Shown in pieces: positions 1 through 5,567 of a stretch of DNA of 5,567 nucleotides (positions are counted from its first letter, which is position 1; every line of letters starts with the position of its first letter). Position numbers and translations under genes: made by a program. Origin of the DNA: Sedimenticola sp. (lineage in GTDB: Bacteria; Pseudomonadota; Gammaproteobacteria; Chromatiales; Chromatiaceae). Under the pieces are notes generated by a model. It worked only from the letters and a program-made list of their open reading frames with translations. It searched no databases and was not told the origin of the DNA. The stretch is taken from positions 1-5,567 of the forward strand of contig JAUUYI010000166.1 in the NCBI GenBank assembly GCA_030590525.1, written 5' to 3'.

Positions 1-1957
1 ATCGGCCGGTCTCCCTCGATAACCAGCGGGTATAGGCATCCGCATCCTGCCAGGTGACGTTTATCACCGGCAGGTGCCCCCTTCCCCAATCCTGATCATC
101 CGGGGTTGGACGTCCGCTGGCCCTGGCAAACCGTTGGTACTCATCGAAAGTCACCTCATATTTGCCAATGGCAAACCCCCCAACCTCGACCCGGTGCGCC
201 ACACGTTCCTCCTGTGGCAGTTGATATCTTTGGCTCCCCATAGTGAATACACCACCCCGCAGATCGATCATGACAGGCCCCCTGCCCCCGCTGGCCAACA
301 GGTCCTGAGATGGGGTGCGAACAGTAGCTGGCCCGTTCTTCGCCCCCTGGGCGGAAGATGGGGAATCAGAGGGGCGGCCAGCTTCTCCACCGGCAGAGGC
401 GGGTGGTTTCCCGGCATCCGCCACCACCCCTGCAGGGGGTGACTGCTTCAGAGGCGGCTCTCCAACCCTCTGCGGCGGCGGATCAGCACGGCCTGTTGCG
501 GGGGGCTGAAGCACGGGCTTCACCACTCGGGGAGAGCCCGAAGGTGAGCCGAGGCGGGCCACTGCCCCACTCACGATCTCTCCTCTGCCACTCACGATGG
601 AAAGCCCTTCTGCAATCGCAAAGGCCAACGCTGCTCCGATCAGCACACTGACCATCACTCGCTGCCGGCCTCCGGCCTCCGGGCTACCACCGCCAGCCGC
701 CACAGCGGGACGAGTTCCATCGGTCAGCCCCTGAACAAGCAGACGCTCCAACTCCTCCTCGGATCTATAGAGGGCAGCCTCCAACTGCCCGCGCGACTCT
801 ACCTCCTGCTGGTGCTTGAGACCCACCTCTTTGGATTCCGACCAAGCCATATCCAGAGCCTGGCCAAGCCGGTCTACCTCGCTGTTACGCTCTTCAATCT
901 GCTCCCGCAGTCCCAGTTTCTCCTTAGTGACCCGCTCAAACACCTCCTCCCGTTGCTCTGACTGTTGCCGCAGTTGATCCACCTCCTGGTGAAACACCCG
1001 CTTCTCTGCTGCCTCCGCAGAGCCGGCAAGCTCCTGAGCCTTGAGCGTTGATTCCAACTTCTTTACTTCATCGTTCATCCGGACCAGATCCGCTTCTGCC
1101 CGATCTCTCACCAGTGCCAGTTCATTGCGCAGGGCATCCGAATCATCCTCGGTCTCAGCAGGCTCGGCATCCTGGGCCTTATCCTGCTCCATGAGCGATC
1201 GCATCCGTTGCGCTTCTGCTTCCAGCTGCTGAACCTTCTCCTCAGACGCCTGCTTCTGCCGCCGCAGCTTCCTGATGACATCAACTTCTCCCCGGCCACC
1301 CACGACCACTCCCACCGTCTTCAGCCCTGCCAGCGCCTCACTCTCCTTATCTGCTGTGGCCTCCCCAAGACGCTCCAGTTCTGCTTCTGCTGCTTTCTTG
1401 TCAGCCAGCGCCTGTTCCAGCTTCTGGCGCAGTGCTGTTACGCCATCTTCTGCCTCAGCACTGTTCGCAGCTGTATCGCCACTGACTACGGCCGGTGCCT
1501 CACGGAGCCGTTCCAACTCCTCCAGCTGCCGACTTATCTGTAACTCACGCTCCTTAATCACCTGTTTCAGGTGTTGAATGGATCGATTGGCCTCCTCCAG
1601 GCTGCCCGTTGCCTTGAAGGTCTCCCCCTTCTGTTCCTCACGCTCACCGGCACCCATCTCCTGCTGTCGTTGCAGAAGAGCGATCTCTTCTTCGAACAGC
1701 CGCACCTGAGTGAGGGTGACCTGTTCCTGAAAACTCAGATCGAATTCCGCCTTTTTCAGTTTTCCTGCTGTCCCCTCCAGTTCTTCCCGGGTACGCTCCC
1801 ATTCGGACCTCATCACCTCCAGTCCACTCCGGTAATGTTCAGCCTGGCCACTGCCCCCCCCTTCCAGTGCTCTCAACTCCCCCTCTAACTCATTGATCCT
1901 CTCCCTGGCACTGAACAACTGCTTCTGGATCTCATCCGCCTCCCCACCCGGTTCCAT
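1..1957 (-). CDS. Membrane-anchored coiled-coil protein with C-terminal FGE/SUMF1-like domain (3' end outside window)
   Basis: The frame is open for 652 codons and continues past the left edge, so the C-terminus is missing. Residues 1 to about 420 are charged, rich in Glu/Gln/Leu/Arg and almost free of Pro: a long predicted coiled coil with a Gly/Val-rich break near 210-225. Residues ~434-455 are hydrophobic (MVSVLIGAALAFAIA, then Glu450), preceded by RQR, so the coiled coil is probably cytoplasmic and the C-terminus periplasmic. Residues ~456-560 form a Pro/Ala/Gly/Ser-rich linker. From ~561 the FGE-sulfatase fold begins: GGVFTMGS (Met573), then GFAIGKYEVTFDEYQRFA, then PVINVTWQDADAYTRWLS. 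Family members oxidise a sulfatase Cys to formylglycine or act as related non-haem iron or binding domains. The diagnostic cysteines and metal ligands would lie beyond the edge, so enzymatic activity cannot be judged. The ATG at 1957 has GAGGAAGGG upstream; an in-frame GTG at 1978 behind GAGGGGG is an alternative start. It is transcribed divergently from the GGT gene. Confidence 0.9.
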   Translation of the reverse strand, partial: MEPGGEADEIQKQLFSARERINELEGELRALEGGGSGQAEHYRSGLEVMRSEWERTREELEGTAGKLKKAEFDLSFQEQVTLTQVRLFEEEIALLQRQQEMGAGEREEQKGETFKATGSLEEANRSIQHLKQVIKERELQISRQLEELERLREAPAVVSGDTAANSAEAEDGVTALRQKLEQALADKKAAEAELERLGEATADKESEALAGLKTVGVVVGGRGEVDVIRKLRRQKQASEEKVQQLEAEAQRMRSLMEQDKAQDAEPAETEDDSDALRNELALVRDRAEADLVRMNDEVKKLESTLKAQELAGSAEAAEKRVFHQEVDQLRQQSEQREEVFERVTKEKLGLREQIEERNSEVDRLGQALDMAWSESKEVGLKHQQEVESRGQLEAALYRSEEELERLLVQGLTDGTRPAVAAGGGSPEAGGRQRVMVSVLIGAALAFAIAEGLSIVSGRGEIVSGAVARLGSPSGSPRVVKPVLQPPATGRADPPPQRVGEPPLKQSPPAGVVADAGKPPASAGGEAGRPSDSPSSAQGAKNGPATVRTPSQDLLASGGRGPVMIDLRGGVFTMGSQRYQLPQEERVAHRVEVGGFAIGKYEVTFDEYQRFARASGRPTPDDQDWGRGHLPVINVTWQDADAYTRWLSRETGR

Positions 1958-2002
1958 TGCCTGCCCTTCCTCAGTCACATGTACCCCCTCTGTCCATCCC
2001 CG

Positions 2003-2020
2003 GGCTCTTCTCCCAGAGCC
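2003..2020 (-). other. Hairpin in the 5' leader of the coiled-coil/FGE gene
   Basis: GGCTCT (2003-2008) and AGAGCC (2015-2020) are perfect inverted repeats with a 6-base loop. In a transcript starting near 2045 on the minus strand this would form a 6-bp GC-rich stem about 45 bases before the ATG at 1957. No T-run follows, so it is not a terminator. A role in translation or RNA stability is only inference. Confidence 0.35.
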
Positions 2021-2050
2021 TCATGAGTAAATCTATCTGGTTTATATAAA

Positions 2051-2079
2051 ATACTATAATTTCCCCACCTATCAAGCAA
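2051..2079 (-). promoter_or_regulatory. Possible sigma-70 type promoter for the coiled-coil/FGE gene
   Basis: Read on the minus strand, TTGCTT (2079-2074) and TAGTAT (2056-2051) are separated by exactly 17 bases. Each matches four or fewer of six consensus positions (TTGACA, TATAAT), but the spacing is ideal and the surrounding DNA is an AT-rich island between GC-rich genes. It would give a leader of roughly 85-90 bases before the ATG at 1957. Confidence 0.4.
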
Positions 2080-2090
2080 AAGAAGAGAGG

Positions 2091-2113
2091 AAAAGCAAAA
2101 GGCCTGGCTGGCC
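2091..2113 (-). terminator. Weak terminator-like hairpin, minus strand
   Basis: On the minus strand GGCC (2113-2110), loop AGCCA, GGCC (2104-2101) is followed at once by TTTTGCTTTT (2100-2091). The stem is only 4 bp but all G/C. It ends about 12 bases before the -35-like box of the promoter at 2051-2079, a sensible place to stop a transcript coming from the 2140-2400 region. The short stem keeps confidence low. Confidence 0.25.
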
Positions 2114-2145
2114 CGTGAACACCACTCAGTGTTAACCCGAATCTT

Positions 2146-2235
2146 TCAAAAATTTGCACCGATCTCGCTTGTCTCATGCTCCCACAAGGAATATTTTCTC
2201 GGCAACTGCTCCATGCGTTGCTCTACCTCCTGCAT
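2146..2235 (-). CDS. Doubtful 29-codon small ORF
   Basis: This ORF runs from an ATG (2235-2233) to a TGA (2148-2146) and encodes a 29-residue charged peptide beginning MQEVEQRMEQLPRKY and ending IGANF. Its only support is positional: GGAGG lies about 6 bases before the ATG (inside the hairpin at 2240-2255) and a terminator-like hairpin follows at 2113-2091. I recognise no family, and an ORF this short arises easily by chance. Confidence 0.15.
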   Translation of the reverse strand: MQEVEQRMEQLPRKYSLWEHETSEIGANF

Positions 2236-2263
2236 CTGACCTCCATGGATGGAGGAAATGCAG
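2230..2263. repeat. Inverted repeat / hairpin A
   Basis: The inner arms CCTCCAT (2240-2246) and ATGGAGG (2249-2255) flank GG. The outer arms CTGCAT (2230-2235) and ATGCAG (2258-2263) extend the stem across an asymmetric internal loop (CTGA against AA). The total of about 13 paired bases is more than expected by chance in non-coding DNA. The structure could form on either strand. No T-tract follows, so it is not an obvious terminator. Confidence 0.45.
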
Positions 2264-2265
2264 AA

Positions 2266-2283
2266 GGATTGCAGGAGCAATCC
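2266..2283. repeat. Inverted repeat / hairpin B
   Basis: GGATTGC (2266-2272), loop AGGA, GCAATCC (2277-2283): a perfect 7-bp stem with a tetraloop, starting 3 bases after hairpin A. The tandem arrangement suggests a structured RNA, a protein-binding site or a remnant of a repeat element. The sequence alone does not decide between these. Confidence 0.45.
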
Positions 2284-2451
2284 CTGCCATGCAGTCGTCA
2301 GTCAGCCGTAATCGCCGATACGCCATTCCTTCGAAAATTTCCTTGTGAGACCAATATCCTAAGTAATATCGGCACAAATTTATGAAATCTTCGGGTTTAA
2401 TCCAATGTATGCTGAAGCGGTATCGATAACCTTTCTTTGAGATGTCGGAAA

Positions 2452-4011
2452 ATGAAAAATGGCAAGGGCGTGGTGGCCGCAGGGCATTCGATCACCGCGC
2501 AAGCAGCAGCCGATATACTCGAAGCGGGTGGTAATGCCTTCGATGCCGCCCTGGCAGCCCTGTTTGCCAGCTGTGTGGCGGAGCCGGTACTTGCCTCCCT
2601 GGGTGGGGGCGGATTTCTACTGGCTCACCCCACCGGGGGGGAGCCAAGACTATACGATTTCTTCACCCAGACACCCCTCCACAAGGTGTCTCCAGACAAC
2701 CTGGACTTCCACCCGATCACCGCTGATTTCGGCACTGCCCAGCAGGAGTTTCACATTGGCATGGGATCTGTCACTACACCCGGCGTGGTGAAAGGGATCT
2801 TTACCGTCCACCGGAAATTGTGCCGGCTACCGCTGAAAGCGATCATCCAGCCGGCCTGCGAAGCGGCCAGGGCGGGGATAACGATCAACGACTTTCAGCA
2901 TTACATCACCGAGATCGTCTCTCCCATCATCCGTTCCAGCCCGGAAGCAACCAGACTGCATGCAACCGGGCAGGCACCGGACCGTATCGCGACGGCAGGG
3001 GAAAGGGTTTACCACGGTGCAATGGCTGATATCTTCGAACTACTGGTGACGGAGGGAGAGGAGCTGTTCTATCTCGGGGAGATAGGCGGGGAGCTGATCC
3101 ACGCCTGCCGGGAACGGGGAGGCTATCTGAGGCGGGATGACCTGAGCCAATACCAGATGCTAACCAGGCCCCCGTTACAGCTGAATTATCACGACTCACT
3201 GCTGTATACCAATCCCCCCCCTTCCGTGGGAGGAACCCTGATCGCCTTCTCCCTGGCGCTGCTGGGGAAAGAGTCTTTGGGGAACTTTGAGGCTGACAGC
3301 TATCCACACCTTCTGCGCATCGCCAGAACCCAGCAGTTGACCCAGCAGCTGCGAACCGAAGAGGGCGTAGACCGTGATCTGGACCAGGCAACCAGCGACA
3401 ACATTCTCAGCGAGACATACCTTAGCAGCTACCGGGACATCCTGCGCCGGCATCCCGGTTTCTCCCGCGGCACCACCCAGATCAGCATTGCTGACACGGA
3501 AGGCAACATAGCCAGTATGACGTTGTCGAACGGAGAGGGCTCCGGGTATGTCATTCCAGGCACCGGTATCATGATGAACAACATGCTGGGTGAAGAGGAT
3601 ATAAACCCCCACGGATTTCACCAGTGGCCGAAAAACCGGCGGATCGCCTCCATGATGTCACCAACACTGGTACTGACCTCCCGGGGAGAGGCGATCGCAA
3701 CCGGTTCCGGCGGATCCAACCGAATCCGCAGCGCCATCCTGCAGGTACTGATCAATCTGCTCGATTTCAACATGCCACTGGAAAAGGCGGTGGAACAGCC
3801 AAGGCTGCACTATGAATCGGGTCTGCTTAATGTGGAGCGCGGGGCCAATAAAGCGATATTGCAACAACTGTTCGAGGTATTCCCGGAAAATCGTCTATGG
3901 CCACAAAAAAATCTCTTTTTTGGCGGCGCTCACACAGTATCCATCGACAGTTCAAAGCGGCTCTCCGGAAAGGGAGACAGCCGGCGCGGTGGCACCTGCC
4001 TGCAGGTTTGA
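2452..4011 (+). CDS. Gamma-glutamyltransferase family protein (Ntn-hydrolase), probably cytoplasmic
   Basis: Complete 519-residue member of the GGT family, which transfers or hydrolyses gamma-glutamyl groups after self-cleavage into two subunits. The N-terminus shows the family pattern (GVVAAGHSITAQAAADILE, GGNAFDAALAA, GGGGFLL). The predicted cleavage and catalytic nucleophile is Thr341 in GTTQISIADTEGNIASMTLS, giving subunits of about 340 and 179 residues. SMMSPT (400-405) and GSGGSNRI (418-425) match the oxyanion and glycine-loop regions, and the end DSRRGG is typical. Unlike classical periplasmic GGTs (about 580 residues in E. coli), there is no signal peptide. The position of the substrate-binding Arg (E. 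coli Arg114) is Phe71 in YDFFTQTP, and the position of Asp433 appears to be Glu381. This suggests a divergent GGT-like subfamily whose substrate may not be glutathione. The ATG at 2452 is preferred over an in-frame TTG at 2437; both have weak ribosome-binding sites. Confidence 0.93.
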   Translation: MKNGKGVVAAGHSITAQAAADILEAGGNAFDAALAALFASCVAEPVLASLGGGGFLLAHPTGGEPRLYDFFTQTPLHKVSPDNLDFHPITADFGTAQQEFHIGMGSVTTPGVVKGIFTVHRKLCRLPLKAIIQPACEAARAGITINDFQHYITEIVSPIIRSSPEATRLHATGQAPDRIATAGERVYHGAMADIFELLVTEGEELFYLGEIGGELIHACRERGGYLRRDDLSQYQMLTRPPLQLNYHDSLLYTNPPPSVGGTLIAFSLALLGKESLGNFEADSYPHLLRIARTQQLTQQLRTEEGVDRDLDQATSDNILSETYLSSYRDILRRHPGFSRGTTQISIADTEGNIASMTLSNGEGSGYVIPGTGIMMNNMLGEEDINPHGFHQWPKNRRIASMMSPTLVLTSRGEAIATGSGGSNRIRSAILQVLINLLDFNMPLEKAVEQPRLHYESGLLNVERGANKAILQQLFEVFPENRLWPQKNLFFGGAHTVSIDSSKRLSGKGDSRRGGTCLQV

Positions 4012-4132
4012 GGTGCGATGGAGAGGAGGCAAACGAACAGGGAGGACCAAGGAGCGCAGCGACGGATCCAGCAACACTCCTTAGGGCTCGATCACGGTAG
4101 GGCGACCGTTGCCAATAGCATGGATGCCAGAT

Positions 4133-4164
4133 TTTCTGATTGGACCCAAGGCAGAATCAGGAAA
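4133..4164. repeat. Inverted repeat upstream of the sulfotransferase gene
   Basis: TTTCTGATT (4133-4141) pairs with AATCAG-G-AAA (4155-4164), 9 bp with one bulged G and a 13-base spacer. It lies about 20 bases upstream of the possible -35 region. It could be an operator or the remains of a terminator for the GGT gene, but there is no T-run after it. Function is unknown. Confidence 0.3.
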
Positions 4165-4185
4165 CGGCCATTGTCGGGTTTAACC

Positions 4186-4217
4186 TTGCACATAAACTAC
4201 AGTTATACTGCTATATT
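4186..4217 (+). promoter_or_regulatory. Possible promoter for the sulfotransferase gene
   Basis: An extended -10 pattern, TG-C-TATATT (4209-4217), lies about 30 bases before the ATG at 4247. TTGCAC (4186-4191) is a partial -35 match, but its spacing of 20 bases is too long, so the promoter would rely on the extended -10. An alternative -10, TATACT (4204-4209), overlaps it with only a poor -35 upstream. The leader would be very short. Confidence 0.35.
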
Positions 4218-4246
4218 AGACTTGTTGACGCCTTTCTTTACATGTT

Positions 4247-5383
4247 ATGAAAAATAGAATTAACCTGCTGACATACAGATTAGCCCGGTTTGCGCTTGGA
4301 AAGAGTATGACCAATTCGCAAATGGCCGTAGAGGGTGGCGTTACCTTGAAAAAGATCCGCCGAAGCAGGTTGCGCTTGAATAGGATTCGCAAGGAGTTCA
4401 GAAAAGGTAAATCCGATTTAGAGCGTACATGTGACAGTTGTAAAACAGATCTTACGTCGGTTACAGAACCCCTTGCCTTGATCTCCCAAATTCAACGTTC
4501 CGGTGGAACCTTGCTAAGTCAGCTTTTCGACGGACATCCAGAGGTACATGCTCACCCCCATGAATTGAAAATCGGATATCCAAAGAAATACATTTGGCCG
4601 CGGTTGGATTTAAGTGAGGCACCACGACGCTGGTTTGAGCTTCTTTTTGAGGATGATGTGATCGAAGCGGCCAGCGAAGGTTATAGAAAAGACGTCAAAT
4701 CAGAAAAACGATTTCCTTTTATATTTTTCGCTTCACTGCAAAGAAAGATATTCTTAGATCATATCTTGTCTGCCGGACCAGTAACAATGCGGGGCGTGTA
4801 TGATGCTTATTTTACCTCCTATTTCAAGTCCTGGCTTAACAACATCAATTATCTCGGCGACAAGAAGTATATCACCGCATTCACGCCGAGACTGGCCGCG
4901 ACGGATGTTAATACTGGATATTTTTTTGATATTTATCCGGATGGACGGTTGATATCCGTAGTCAGAGATCCAAAGAACTGGTTTCCATCCGCTCGCCGGC
5001 ACAAGACTGAAAAGAATAAGTACGCAGATATCGATGCTGCCCTGGATCAATGGGTGGAAAACACGCAGGCAATGATACGGAATAGGAAAAACCATGGGGA
5101 TCGGGTGTGCATTGTGAGGTTCGAAGACTTAATAGACAAAACCAGTGCAGTTATGGAGTACCTGTCAGGATATTTGGATATAGAATTTTCCGATGTTTTA
5201 TTGACTCCGTCCTTTAATGGAAACCCCATAGCCGCAAACACCAGCTTCAACGTCGAGAATAGCGGAATTATCAAGAGCGCCTCGGCACGATACAAAACAT
5301 TGACCAGGGATGAAGTGAGAAAAATTGATCAGAAAACCAGTGATGTTTACCAGAGGGTGCTTGATGAAACCGGTAAATGGTGA
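4247..5383 (+). CDS. PAPS-dependent type sulfotransferase family protein
   Basis: Complete 378-residue protein with both PAPS-binding motifs of the sulfotransferase fold. The 5'-phosphosulfate loop is ISQIQRSGGTLLSQLFDGHPE (about 79-99) in strand-loop-helix context. The 3'-phosphate motif is ISVVRDPKNWFPSARRH, with Arg240 and Ser248 eight residues apart as in SULT enzymes (Arg130/Ser138 in human SULT1E1). Family members move sulfate from PAPS to a hydroxyl or amine, here probably on a carbohydrate or small molecule; the acceptor cannot be read from sequence. Residues 1-60 are strongly basic and lie outside the core; a CxxC pair (Cys62, Cys65) precedes it. There is no signal peptide or clear membrane helix. 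The ATG at 4247 lacks a recognisable Shine-Dalgarno sequence; Met21 (4307) is an alternative. The gene is AT-rich (for example 18 G/C of 60 at 4681-4740, against 42 of 60 at 2581-2640 in the GGT gene), which suggests horizontal transfer. Confidence 0.9.
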   Translation: MKNRINLLTYRLARFALGKSMTNSQMAVEGGVTLKKIRRSRLRLNRIRKEFRKGKSDLERTCDSCKTDLTSVTEPLALISQIQRSGGTLLSQLFDGHPEVHAHPHELKIGYPKKYIWPRLDLSEAPRRWFELLFEDDVIEAASEGYRKDVKSEKRFPFIFFASLQRKIFLDHILSAGPVTMRGVYDAYFTSYFKSWLNNINYLGDKKYITAFTPRLAATDVNTGYFFDIYPDGRLISVVRDPKNWFPSARRHKTEKNKYADIDAALDQWVENTQAMIRNRKNHGDRVCIVRFEDLIDKTSAVMEYLSGYLDIEFSDVLLTPSFNGNPIAANTSFNVENSGIIKSASARYKTLTRDEVRKIDQKTSDVYQRVLDETGKW

Positions 5384-5387
5384 AGTA

Positions 5388-5538
5388 TCAGGAGGCTCTT
5401 GCAAAACTCTTAAATCCCCTCTCCCTTGAGGGAGAGGGCCAGGGTGAGGGTGATTAAAATCAAAGCGTTATCTTTTTTTACCCCCTCACCCCAACCCTCT
5501 CCCGGGGGGAGAGGGGGCGTTTTGCAAGAGCCTCTCAG
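5388..5538. mobile_element. MITE-like fold-back element with 16-bp terminal inverted repeats
   Basis: The perfect terminal repeats GAGGCTCTTGCAAAAC (5392-5407) and GTTTTGCAAGAGCCTC (5519-5534) bound a 143-bp non-coding element. TCAG occurs directly outside both ends (5388-5391 and 5535-5538) and is a likely target-site duplication. Inside are two hairpins, CCCTCTCCC-TTGA-GGGAGAGGG (5417-5438) and CCCTCTCCC-GGG-GGGAGAGGG (5495-5515). GGGTGAGGG and CCCTCACCC further in let the whole element fold back around an AT-rich centre (about 5451-5480). It encodes nothing, so it would need a transposase supplied elsewhere. It begins 4 bp after the sulfotransferase stop codon and may stabilise or end that transcript. 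Similar CCCTCTCCC/GGGTGAGGG repeats are common in proteobacterial genomes, which I state from memory. Confidence 0.75.
5417..5438 (+). terminator. Strong GC-rich hairpin downstream of the sulfotransferase gene
   Basis: A 9-bp perfect stem with a TTGA loop lies 33 bases past the stop codon at 5383. No T-run follows directly, so intrinsic termination is uncertain; protection of the mRNA 3' end or attenuation is equally possible. It is part of the fold-back element, so any such role would be acquired by insertion. Confidence 0.3.
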
Positions 5539-5555
5539 GTACGCGGCTTTTGTTC

Positions 5556-5563
5556 GGAGGTGA
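5556..5563 (+). promoter_or_regulatory. Consensus Shine-Dalgarno sequence at the window edge
   Basis: GGAGGTGA matches the 16S rRNA anti-Shine-Dalgarno sequence over eight bases and lies 4 bases before the right edge. A plus-strand gene may start just outside the window. No start codon is visible, so this is a pointer only. Confidence 0.35.
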
Positions 5564-5567
5564 AGCC

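Larger units (their letters stand above)
1958..2451. other. Divergent intergenic region with promoter and hairpins; no convincing gene
   Basis: This 494-bp stretch separates the two divergent genes. It is more AT-rich than either gene around 2025-2100. The short reading frames here (up to about 69 codons, on both strands) overlap each other and none resembles a family I recognise. It does hold a plausible minus-strand promoter, a terminator-like hairpin, a leader hairpin, and two closely spaced hairpins at 2230-2283, each listed separately. A promoter for the GGT gene must lie here, but I see no strong one: TTGTGA (2343-2348) and TAATAT (2364-2369) are only 15 bp apart. A decayed mobile-element remnant is possible but not shown. 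Confidence 0.6.
4012..4246 (+). other. Intergenic spacer between GGT and sulfotransferase genes
   Basis: This 235-bp stretch changes from GC-rich next to the GGT stop to AT-rich before the sulfotransferase. An ATG-initiated frame at 4018-4257 crosses it, but its product resembles nothing known and its end overlaps the sulfotransferase start, so I do not call it. No good terminator for the GGT gene is visible. Confidence 0.5.

Noticed and set aside
74..1888. Several plus-strand ORFs of 60-122 codons across the first 1.9 kb
   Set aside because: They lie opposite the minus-strand coiled-coil/FGE frame, are Ser/Arg/Pro- or Leu/Cys-rich as expected of antisense readings of such a gene, and show no family pattern.
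1971..2177. Minus-strand 68-codon ORF with a hydrophobic stretch
   Set aside because: It spans the likely promoter and leader of the FGE gene, needs a non-ATG start, and its product resembles nothing known.
2154..2385. Overlapping ORFs of 64-69 codons on both strands
   Set aside because: Three mutually overlapping frames in non-coding DNA, with no consistent ribosome-binding site and no recognised product; at most a decayed remnant.
2927..3621. Minus-strand ORFs of 154 and 141 codons
   Set aside because: Both are antisense to the well-supported GGT frame and have no recognisable domains.
4018..4257. Plus-strand 79-codon ORF between the GGT and sulfotransferase genes
   Set aside because: GAGGTG lies close before its ATG, but the product matches no family, crosses the likely promoter, and overlaps the sulfotransferase start in another frame.
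5388..5538. CRISPR repeat or attachment site as an explanation of the 3' palindrome
   Set aside because: There is only one unit, with inverted and not direct spaced repeats, and no integrase or cas gene in the window; a MITE-like element fits better.

Overview
The window looks like a piece of a proteobacterial chromosome, most likely gammaproteobacterial. This is inferred from moderate-to-high GC in the first two genes, Shine-Dalgarno-led starts, and a CCCTCTCCC/GGGAGAGGG fold-back repeat of a kind common in that group. No rRNA, tRNA or CRISPR array is visible, and the species cannot be named from the sequence.

Layout: (1) Positions 1-1957, minus strand, hold one uninterrupted reading frame that runs off the left edge. 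It encodes a long acidic coiled coil, a single membrane helix, a Pro/Ala/Gly-rich linker and the start of a formylglycine-generating-enzyme-like (FGE/SUMF1) domain. (2) Positions 1958-2451 are a divergent intergenic region. It contains a plausible minus-strand promoter for gene 1, a terminator-like hairpin, two further hairpins and a doubtful 29-codon ORF. (3) Positions 2452-4011, plus strand, hold a complete gamma-glutamyltransferase-family (Ntn-hydrolase) gene with the self-cleavage Thr. It has no signal peptide and has changes at residues that bind the gamma-glutamyl group in the classical enzymes. (4) Positions 4012-4246 are intergenic, with an inverted repeat and a possible promoter. (5) Positions 4247-5383, plus strand, hold a complete PAPS-dependent-type sulfotransferase gene, clearly more AT-rich than its neighbours. 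(6) Positions 5388-5538 hold a MITE-like palindromic element with perfect 16-bp terminal inverted repeats and a TCAG duplication, starting 4 bp after the sulfotransferase stop. (7) A full-consensus ribosome-binding sequence lies at the right edge and may belong to a gene that starts outside the window.

The three genes do not form an operon: the first is divergent, and the second and third are separated by 235 bp and differ in composition. A link through sulfate-ester chemistry (FGE domains mature sulfatases, sulfotransferases make sulfate esters) is possible but is only inference. The most unusual items are the coiled-coil/membrane/FGE architecture, the GGT paralogue with altered substrate pocket, and the fold-back element.
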